Below, piece after piece: positions 13,517 to 19,513 of a stretch of 19,513 bases of DNA (the first letter of the stretch is position 1; every line of letters begins with the position of its first letter). Origin of the DNA: DASZVN01 sp035547055 (GTDB taxonomy: Bacteria > Pseudomonadota > Alphaproteobacteria > Rhizobiales > Methylopilaceae); assembly GCA_035547055.1 (NCBI GenBank), contig DASZVN010000236.1, positions 1 through 19,513 of the forward strand. The letters run 5' to 3'. The notes beneath the pieces were generated by a model. That model was given only the letters and a program-made list of their open reading frames with translations, was not told the DNA's origin and ran no database searches. The position numbers were made by a program, and so were the translations under genes.

Positions 13517-14257
13517 ATGCTGCACGCGATGCGATGGCTGGCTGCCCTGTTGTTCCTCGCGTTGCCGCTGCCTGCCGAGGCGGCATGCCCGCCGCCGGCT
13601 GCCGGGACGGCGCTGGTGGTCGATGTCGGCGAGGGCGGGCGGCTGACGCTGGACGACGGCCGCGTCGTCGTGATCGCCGGTCTCGCGCCCGAAGCCGGCA
13701 CCGAAGACGATCTGGCCGCGCTCGTCGTGGGCGAGCATGTGACCTTGCGGCCGCTGACGCCCGCGACCGACCGCTGGGGCCGCCTTCTCGCCGAGGTCGA
13801 TCTTCCCGACGGGACATCGGTCGCCGCCATCCTCATCGGGAAAGGCCTCGGCCACGCGGCCGCCGTCGGCCGAAGTGACTGCTTGGCCACGCTCCTCGCC
13901 GCGGAAGCCGGCGCACGGGCGGCGGCGCTTGGCGTCTGGCGCAAACCCGGCTATGTGCTGTCGGCGCAGGATGCCGCCGCATTGGCGCACCGTGTCGGCG
14001 AGCATGTCGTCGTCGCCGGGCGAGCGATCTCGGCGCGGCTCTTCGGGGGCCGCGTCTATGTCAACTTCGCGCACCGGCGTGACCAGGGGCTCAGCGTCGT
14101 CGTGCGCCGGCGCGACTGGTCCCGCAACGGGTTGGCGACGGCCGCGGCCCTTTCCGCATTGCGGGGGCGGCGGCTGCGGGTACGGGGCCATCTGGAATGG
14201 CATGGCGGACCGTTGATCGAACTCACCGGCGAGGAGCCGGTGGAGCGGCTGGACTGA
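13517..14257 (+). CDS. Secreted thermonuclease-fold (SNase-like) protein, probably catalytically impaired
   Basis: A 246-residue exported protein (ATG 13529 is an equally plausible start; neither has a clear Shine-Dalgarno). The signal peptide is MRWLAALLFLALPLPAEA. Residues about 30-145 follow the staphylococcal-nuclease pattern: DGRVVVIAGLAPE (47-59), DRWGRLLAEVDLPDG (85-99), LIGKGLG, and AEAGARAAALGVWRKP (129-144). Compared with the usual VRLxGIDAPE, the catalytic Arg of that segment is replaced (VVIAGLAPE) and the Asp is missing; only the Glu (E59) and the second Arg (R89) remain. Residues 155-246 form a second beta-rich, Arg-rich domain (VGEHVVVAGRAIS... RGRRLRVRGHLEW) that resembles an OB-fold. 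This may be a nucleic-acid- or cell-wall-binding protein rather than an active nuclease. Its 3' end overlaps the protease gene by 61 bases. Confidence 0.75.
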   Translation: MLHAMRWLAALLFLALPLPAEAACPPPAAGTALVVDVGEGGRLTLDDGRVVVIAGLAPEAGTEDDLAALVVGEHVTLRPLTPATDRWGRLLAEVDLPDGTSVAAILIGKGLGHAAAVGRSDCLATLLAAEAGARAAALGVWRKPGYVLSAQDAAALAHRVGEHVVVAGRAISARLFGGRVYVNFAHRRDQGLSVVVRRRDWSRNGLATAAALSALRGRRLRVRGHLEWHGGPLIELTGEEPVERLD

Positions 14258-15717
14258 CGCTCCTGGCGCGGCTCCTCCTGGTGCCGGTGCTGCTTGCGGC
14301 TGCCGCTTGCGCCCAGCTCGGCGGCGAAACCGCCGGCGTGCCGGAGCCGACCACGGCGCCTGCCGTGCCGAGCTCGGCGCCCCGCGTCGTCGGCGCCGAG
14401 ACGCCCGAGAGCCGCGAGAGCCAGCGCATCGTCGCGGCCTATGGCGGCGTCTACAACGATCCCCAGCTCGAGGCGCTGCTCGGCCAGGTGGTGCAGCGCC
14501 TGACCAAGGCGTCGGAAGCACCCTCGACCGGCTTCCGCGTCACCGTGCTGAACTCGCCGACCATCAACGCCTTCGCGCTGCCGAGCGGCGATCTCTACAT
14601 CACCCGGGGTCTCATCGCGCTCGCCAACGATACGTCGGAGGTCGCGGCGGTGATCGCCCACGAGATGGGCCACGTCACCGCGCGCCATGCCTTCGCGCGG
14701 GCCGACCGCGAGCGCCAGGCGGTGCTCGTGAGCCGCGTCATCACCGACGTCCTCAACGATCCCGAGGGCGGCGCGCTCTCGCTCGCCAAGAGCAAGATCG
14801 CCCTCGCCCAGTTCTCGCGCGAGCAGGAGCTGGAGGCGGACCGCATCAGCGTCAACACCCTCAAGCGGGCCGGCTACGATCCCTACGGGATGGCCCGCTT
14901 CCTGAACGACATGGGGCGCAACGCCCAGCTCCACGCCAGCCTTCTCGGCGAGGGCAGCGGCCAGAGCGTCGATTTCCTGTCCACTCATCCGGCCACCCCC
15001 GAGCGCGTCGAGCAGGCGACCCAGCTCGCCCATTCGCTCTCGGCGCCCGGCCAGGGCGAGCGCGACCGCGACGGCTTCCTCGATGCGATCGAGGGCATGG
15101 TCTATGGCGACGACCCGACCCAGGGCGTCATCCATGGCAACCGCTTCTACCAGCCGGTCCTCGGCTTCTTCTTCCAGGCGCCCCCGGGCTACACGCTGGA
15201 GAACACCTCCCAGGCGGTCGTCGGCCTCGGGCCGGACGGCTCGGCGCTTCGGCTCGATGCGGTGAAGATGCCGGGCGGGCAGTCGCTGGTCGACCACCTC
15301 AAGGCCGACATGATGGACGGCATCACGGTCGCCAATGCCGAGACCCGCGAGATCAACGGCATCCCGGCGGCGATCGCGACCGCCCGCGGCCACGACTGGG
15401 ATTTTCGCCTCGCTGCGCTGAGCTTCGGCAGCCAGGTCTACCGGTTGGTGTTCGCCGTGCGCCATCTGACGCCCGACGTCGACGCCCGCCTGATGGCCTC
15501 GATCGGCAGCTTCCGCCGCATGACCGCCGACGAGATCACCGCGATCCGGCCGCAGCGCATCGCGATCGTCAAGGTCCAGCCGCGCGACACCGCGGAGAGC
15601 CTCGCGCGCCGCATGGCGGTCGACAGCCGCCCGCTGCAGCGCTTCCTCGTCCTCAACGACTTGCCCGAGGGCTCCGAGCCGACGCCCGGCAAGCGCGTGA
15701 AGCTGATCGTGCAGTAG
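14197..15717 (+). CDS. M48-family zinc metalloprotease lipoprotein (BepA-like)
   Basis: A periplasmic Zn-protease of the kind that handles outer-membrane protein assembly quality control. The HEXXH motif is H155-E-M-G-H159 and the third ligand is E211 (E-L-E-A-D). A lipobox LLAAAAC ends at C38, predicting a lipid anchor. ATG 14197 yields 506 residues with a long basic leader and a 61-base overlap with the upstream gene; later non-ATG starts (CTG 14254, GTG 14281) would give a shorter leader, so the start is uncertain. Residues about 75-290 are the peptidase domain. From about 320 on lies a beta-rich region, and residues 450-506 (VQPRDTAESLARRM... TPGKRVKLIV) resemble a LysM-type module. Probably co-transcribed with the preceding secreted protein. 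It converges on the sigma-factor gene, 21 bases away. Confidence 0.92.
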   Translation: MAWRTVDRTHRRGAGGAAGLTLLARLLLVPVLLAAAACAQLGGETAGVPEPTTAPAVPSSAPRVVGAETPESRESQRIVAAYGGVYNDPQLEALLGQVVQRLTKASEAPSTGFRVTVLNSPTINAFALPSGDLYITRGLIALANDTSEVAAVIAHEMGHVTARHAFARADRERQAVLVSRVITDVLNDPEGGALSLAKSKIALAQFSREQELEADRISVNTLKRAGYDPYGMARFLNDMGRNAQLHASLLGEGSGQSVDFLSTHPATPERVEQATQLAHSLSAPGQGERDRDGFLDAIEGMVYGDDPTQGVIHGNRFYQPVLGFFFQAPPGYTLENTSQAVVGLGPDGSALRLDAVKMPGGQSLVDHLKADMMDGITVANAETREINGIPAAIATARGHDWDFRLAALSFGSQVYRLVFAVRHLTPDVDARLMASIGSFRRMTADEITAIRPQRIAIVKVQPRDTAESLARRMAVDSRPLQRFLVLNDLPEGSEPTPGKRVKLIVQ

Positions 15718-15738
15718 GGCGTGCGCGGGATGCCCGTC

Positions 15739-16608
<870 letters not shown>

Positions 16609-16659
16609 CCGCGCCGCTCTCCTCTTTCCCGAATGGGCCGGCCCGATGCCGCCTGACAC

Positions 16660-16684
16660 AACGCGGCAACGCGCGTGCGGTTCG
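16660..16684 (-). promoter_or_regulatory. EcfG-like promoter upstream of rpoH
   Basis: The minus strand reads CGAAC-N16-CGTT, one mismatch from the general-stress sigma EcfG consensus GGAAC-N16/17-CGTT. It would start transcription about 45 bases before ATG 16608. In Sinorhizobium the EcfG-type sigma RpoE2 is known to drive rpoH2, which makes the arrangement plausible. Confidence 0.4.
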
Positions 16685-16698
16685 GAGGCGGCGACGCC

Positions 16699-16905
16699 CT
16701 AGTCGCGGCGCGGGCCGTCGTCCTCGGGCCCGGTAATGCCGCCGCCCGGCTCGCTGGAGGCGGGCGGATCGCTGGCCGGGAAGGTGTCTTCGACTTCCTT
16801 GTCGTAGGGCGTGGGCCTGACGGGCTTGCCGCGCCCGCGCGGCGCGGGCGCGTCGGCCTCGCGGCGAGTGGTTTCGGACAGCGGGCGTCCCTTGTTGGCG
16901 CTCAT
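16699..16905 (-). CDS. Small hydrophilic protein with DTFPASDPP motif
   Basis: A 68-residue, highly charged and probably disordered protein without membrane segments. Start ATG 16905 has a perfect GGAGG five bases upstream, better than the in-frame ATG at 16920. The segment YDKEVEDTFPASDPPASSEPGG (about 34-55) is the only ordered-looking motif; I recall the EVEDTFPASDPP pattern from small hypothetical proteins of rhizobia-like bacteria but know no function. It precedes the RpoH-type sigma gene on the same strand by 90 bases and has its own EcfG-like promoter, which suggests a stress-related role. This is inference. Confidence 0.75.
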   Translation of the reverse strand: MSANKGRPLSETTRREADAPAPRGRGKPVRPTPYDKEVEDTFPASDPPASSEPGGGITGPEDDGPRRD

Positions 16906-16928
16906 CGTGACCTCCGGCATTTGAGAAC

Positions 16929-16954
16929 AACGCTCCGGCGGCGGAGATGGTTGC
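16929..16954 (-). promoter_or_regulatory. EcfG-like promoter upstream of the small hydrophilic protein
   Basis: The minus strand reads GCAAC-N17-CGTT, one mismatch from GGAAC-N16/17-CGTT. The expected transcript start near 16921 leaves a short leader carrying the GGAGG. The element lies just after the lutC stop. Confidence 0.4.
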
Positions 16955-16959
16955 CGCGG

Positions 16960-17655
16960 TCAGCCGGGACGCGGGGCGCTGGTGTCGTCGCCGATCACGA
17001 GGACATGAAGCCGGCGCGGGCCGTGGGCCCCGAGCAGGAGGCGCTGCTCGATGTCGGCCGAGCGCGACGGGCCGGTGATCCAGTTCACCGTCCGTGGCAA
17101 TTGTCCGATGCCGTAGCGGGCGCGGAGCGCCTCCCAGACCGTCTCGTAGTCGGGCGCGATGTCGGCACGGCGGACGGCGACGATGTGGAGGTCGGGCAGG
17201 AAGTTCAGCGTCGACGGATTTTCGGGACCGGACAGCATCACGAGCGTGCCGGTCTCGGCGACCCCGGCCGCGGCGTGGCTGACCGCCACCTCGTCATGGC
17301 CGGCGCTTGGCCCGATGGCGACCTCGAGCGCGGTCTCGCCCCACGGCATGGCGTCGAGCCGCGGATCGGCGCCGCGGCGGAGGCGCGGTGCGAGATTGTG
17401 GCGGCGGAGGAGGTCGGCGATGGCGGCCGGCACGTCGTGCGGGCTGGCGACGTCCTCGACGGTCGCCTGGGCGCCGATCGCCATGTCGAGGAACAGCGCG
17501 ACCCGCGCCTCGGGTGCAAGCTGGCCGCGCGCCGGGACCAGGCCGCGCGGCGCCGTGGCGAGGCGCTGCGCGACCGCGAGCTGCCGCGGCGCCTCTCTTC
17601 CGCCGACGCCGAGCCCGCGGCGGATATTGGCGAAAATCTCGGCACGTCCCCTCAT
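16960..17655 (-). CDS. lutC: Lactate utilization protein C (LUD domain)
   Basis: A 231-residue subunit of the LutABC L-lactate dehydrogenase system, which oxidises L-lactate to pyruvate. The LUD domain is recognisable by AETGTLVMLSGPENPSTLNFLPDLHIVAV (about residues 145-173) and the C-terminal TGPSRSADIEQRLLLGAHGPR. I chose ATG 17655, whose ATGA overlaps the lutB stop by four bases, over ATG 17673, which would add six residues. The same ATGA coupling joins lutA and lutB, so the three subunits are translated as one unit. The gene ends just before an independent promoter for the small hydrophilic protein. Confidence 0.92.
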   Translation of the reverse strand: MRGRAEIFANIRRGLGVGGREAPRQLAVAQRLATAPRGLVPARGQLAPEARVALFLDMAIGAQATVEDVASPHDVPAAIADLLRRHNLAPRLRRGADPRLDAMPWGETALEVAIGPSAGHDEVAVSHAAAGVAETGTLVMLSGPENPSTLNFLPDLHIVAVRRADIAPDYETVWEALRARYGIGQLPRTVNWITGPSRSADIEQRLLLGAHGPRRLHVLVIGDDTSAPRPG

Positions 17656-19073
17656 CGCCGGGCCCGCCGCCATTGCGACTGGAAGGTGCCGCCCTGCGGT
17701 GCCGGGAGGTCGCGCACCTTGGTCCAGCCGCCAGCGAAGGGCAGGCTGGCGAAGCGGCCGGCGCGTCGTCCCAGAAGATGCAGCGCGCCCATGCCGAGGC
17801 GGGTCACGAGCCCATAGAGCCGCGGCCGGGCGGCGAAGAATGCCCAGAACGCGAGCCCGCCGCGCTCGGTCGCCGGGTTCAGCGCCCGCTCGAAGGCGCG
17901 CTCGCGCCAGTGCCGCATCATCCCCGGCAACGGGATGCGGACCGGGCAGACCTCCTCGCAGCGGCCGCAGAATGTCGAGGCGTTGGGGAGATGCCGCGCC
18001 TTGTCGATGCCGACCAGGGCCGGCGTCAGCACCGCGCCCATCGGCCCGGGATAGACCCAGCCATAGGCGTGGCCGCCGACGTTCTGGTAGACCGGGCAGT
18101 GATTCATGCAGGCGCCGCAGCGGATGCAGCGCAGCATGTCCTGGAATTCGCTGCCGAGCATCGCCGAGCGCCCGTTGTCGAGGATGACGACGTGGTACTC
18201 CTCCGGCCCGTCGAGGTCGCCCGGCCGGCGCGGGCCGGTCGAGAAGGTGGTGTAGACCGAAAGGTCCTGCCCGGTCGCCGAGCGCGCCAGGACGCGCAGG
18301 AGCTGCGAGACGTCGTTCAGCGTCGGCACCACCTTCTCGATCGACGCCAGCACGATGTGGACCCGCGGCAGGATCTGGGTGAGGTCGCCGTTGCCCTCGT
18401 TGGTGACGATGATCGAGGTGCCCGTCTCGGCGACCAGGAAATTGGCCCCGGTGATGCCGACGTCCGCCGACAGGAACTTTTCGCGGAGCACGTCTCGCGC
18501 CTCGGCCAGCAGCGTCTCCGGCGCCTCGAGGTCGCGGTCGGCGGGCAGGCCGGTGTGGACGCGGCGGAACTCGGCCTCGACCTGGTCGCGGTTGAGATGC
18601 ACCGCCGGCGCGATGATGTGCGAGGGCGTCTCGTTCCGAAGCTGGATGATGTATTCGCCGAGGTCGGTCTCGACCGGCTCGAATCCCGCCGCTTCGAGAT
18701 GATCGTTGAGGGCGATCTCCTCCGCGATCATCGACTTGCCCTTGGTGACGCGGCGCGCGCCGGCCCGCCGGCAGAGGTCGAGCACGATCGCGCGGGCGTC
18801 GGCGGCGGTCTCGGCCCAGTGGACGTGCCCACCGCTCGCGGCGACCCGCGCCTCGTAGGCCTCGAGATAGAGGTCGAGATGGGCCAGCGCGTGGTTCTTG
18901 ATGTCGCGCGCGGAGTCGCGCAGCGCATCGAATTCGGGCAAGCGCTCGCGCGCCGTCGCCCGCTTGTGGACGAAGCCGCCCTGGGCGTTCTTCAGCGCGC
19001 GCTGGAGCTGGTCGTCGGCCAGCGCGCTCCGGGCATTGTCCTTGAAGGCGGGCGAGGTGAGGACGACGGTCAT
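17652..19073 (-). CDS. lutB: Lactate utilization iron-sulfur protein B
   Basis: A 473-residue iron-sulfur electron-transfer subunit of LutABC. An N-terminal LUD-type domain (NFLVAETGTSIIVTNEGN, about 211-228) is followed by two ferredoxin-like cysteine groups: C316, C319, C322, C326 (CIRCGACMNHCP) and C369, C372, C376 (CGRCEEVCP). These fit the family pattern for two [4Fe-4S] clusters. The C-terminal 90 residues are Arg-rich and variable (FAARPRLYGLVTRLG). Start ATG 19073 overlaps the lutA stop by four bases, and the stop overlaps lutC the same way. Length is normal for LutB/YkgF. Confidence 0.95.
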   Translation of the reverse strand: MTVVLTSPAFKDNARSALADDQLQRALKNAQGGFVHKRATARERLPEFDALRDSARDIKNHALAHLDLYLEAYEARVAASGGHVHWAETAADARAIVLDLCRRAGARRVTKGKSMIAEEIALNDHLEAAGFEPVETDLGEYIIQLRNETPSHIIAPAVHLNRDQVEAEFRRVHTGLPADRDLEAPETLLAEARDVLREKFLSADVGITGANFLVAETGTSIIVTNEGNGDLTQILPRVHIVLASIEKVVPTLNDVSQLLRVLARSATGQDLSVYTTFSTGPRRPGDLDGPEEYHVVILDNGRSAMLGSEFQDMLRCIRCGACMNHCPVYQNVGGHAYGWVYPGPMGAVLTPALVGIDKARHLPNASTFCGRCEEVCPVRIPLPGMMRHWRERAFERALNPATERGGLAFWAFFAARPRLYGLVTRLGMGALHLLGRRAGRFASLPFAGGWTKVRDLPAPQGGTFQSQWRRARR

Positions 19074-19513
19074 GGCGCGCGGCCTTCCGGCGCGCCGATC
19101 GGCGCCGCGTCGGTCATGCCGGCCAGGACTTCGGCGACGTGGCGGACCGCGACCGGGCTGCCCTCGCGGGAGAGCCGGCCGGCGATGTTCATCAGGCAGC
19201 CGAGGTCGCCGGCGAGCACGAGCCGCGCGCCGGTCGCCTCGACCGCCGCCGCCTTCTCGGCGACGATCGTCCCGGAAATATCGGGGTATTTCACCGCGAA
19301 GGTGCCGCCGAAGCCGCAGCAGACGTCCGGTTCCGCCAGCTCGTGCAAGGTCAGGCCCTCGACGGTGGCGAGCAGCTTGCGCGGCTGGGTCCGCACGCCG
19401 AGCTCGCGCAGGCCGGAGCAGGCGTCGTGATAGGTCGCGGTGGCATCGCACCGGGCCGCGACCGCCTCGACGCCGCAGACATCGACCAGGAACGAGACCA
19501 GCTCGTGGACCTT
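19070..19513 (-). CDS. lutA: Lactate utilization protein A, 5' end off the window
   Basis: The last 147 residues of the LutA Fe-S oxidoreductase, a CCG-domain (heterodisulfide-reductase-like) subunit. Visible are TYHDACSGLRELGV, then the signature CCGFGGTFAVKYPDIS and GDLGCLMNIAGRLSREGS, including the CCG pair and downstream cysteine that hold the iron-sulfur centre. The N-terminal half with the first CCG motif lies beyond base 19513, as do the operon promoter and any regulator. The stop is coupled to lutB by ATGA. Confidence 0.95.
   Translation of the reverse strand, partial: KVHELVSFLVDVCGVEAVAARCDATATYHDACSGLRELGVRTQPRKLLATVEGLTLHELAEPDVCCGFGGTFAVKYPDISGTIVAEKAAAVEATGARLVLAGDLGCLMNIAGRLSREGSPVAVRHVAEVLAGMTDAAPIGAPEGRAP

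Noticed and set aside
15718..15738. Intrinsic terminator between the M48 protease and rpoH
   Set aside because: Only a 4-bp GGGC/GCCC pairing is available and no T-run follows on either strand.
17307..19430. 707-residue plus-strand frame opposite lutB/lutC
   Set aside because: No recognisable domain; lutA-lutB-lutC on the minus strand are coupled and conserved.

Overview
The window is very GC-rich and densely packed, with no phage, insertion-sequence, CRISPR or stable-RNA gene visible. The gene set (an RpoH-type sigma factor, a lutABC operon, a quinol-type NO reductase, a VapBC module, a lone FtsB), a known kind of alphaproteobacterial intergenic palindrome, and possible CtrA-like and EcfG-like promoter motifs all point to an alphaproteobacterial chromosome. 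I cannot name a genus.

Region 1-2145 (minus strand): a quinol-dependent nitric oxide reductase (C-terminal end off the left edge), preceded by a 52-residue single-span membrane protein. An imperfect 23-bp palindrome resembling an NsrR (NO-sensing repressor) site overlaps the predicted promoter. Region 2242-3379 (minus): a catalytic-domain-less RTX calcium-binding protein whose ribosome binding site lies inside a perfect inverted repeat. Region 3478-4689 (minus): prfB (release factor 2) with a textbook programmed +1 frameshift, and a promoter placed so close to the start codon that the mRNA may be leaderless. A degenerate 93-bp palindromic repeat (4714-4806) follows.

Region 4953-7317 (plus): a secreted L,D-transpeptidase and a 14-helix DHA2-type drug exporter. 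The exporter converges on uvrD/pcrA (7318-9657, minus) with abutting stop codons. Divergent from uvrD is a vapBC toxin-antitoxin pair (9797-10428), then a K+/H+ antiporter of the NhaP2/CvrA type (10478-12265) and ftsB (12338-12655), whose upstream region carries a CtrA-like box and a GANTC site. A pirin (12703-13401, minus) faces ftsB.

Region 13517-15717 (plus): a secreted nuclease-fold protein that appears to have lost catalytic residues, overlapping an M48 metalloprotease lipoprotein. Region 15739-16905 (minus): an RpoH-family sigma factor and a 68-residue hydrophilic protein, both preceded by near-matches to the EcfG general-stress promoter. Region 16960-19513 (minus): lutA (partial)-lutB-lutC for L-lactate oxidation, coupled by ATGA overlaps.

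Nothing here is an obvious wholly new multi-gene system. The best leads are regulatory: the NsrR-like site with the small NOR-linked membrane protein, the pair of EcfG-like promoters, the ftsB promoter, the possibly leaderless frameshifting prfB, and the degenerate secreted nuclease.
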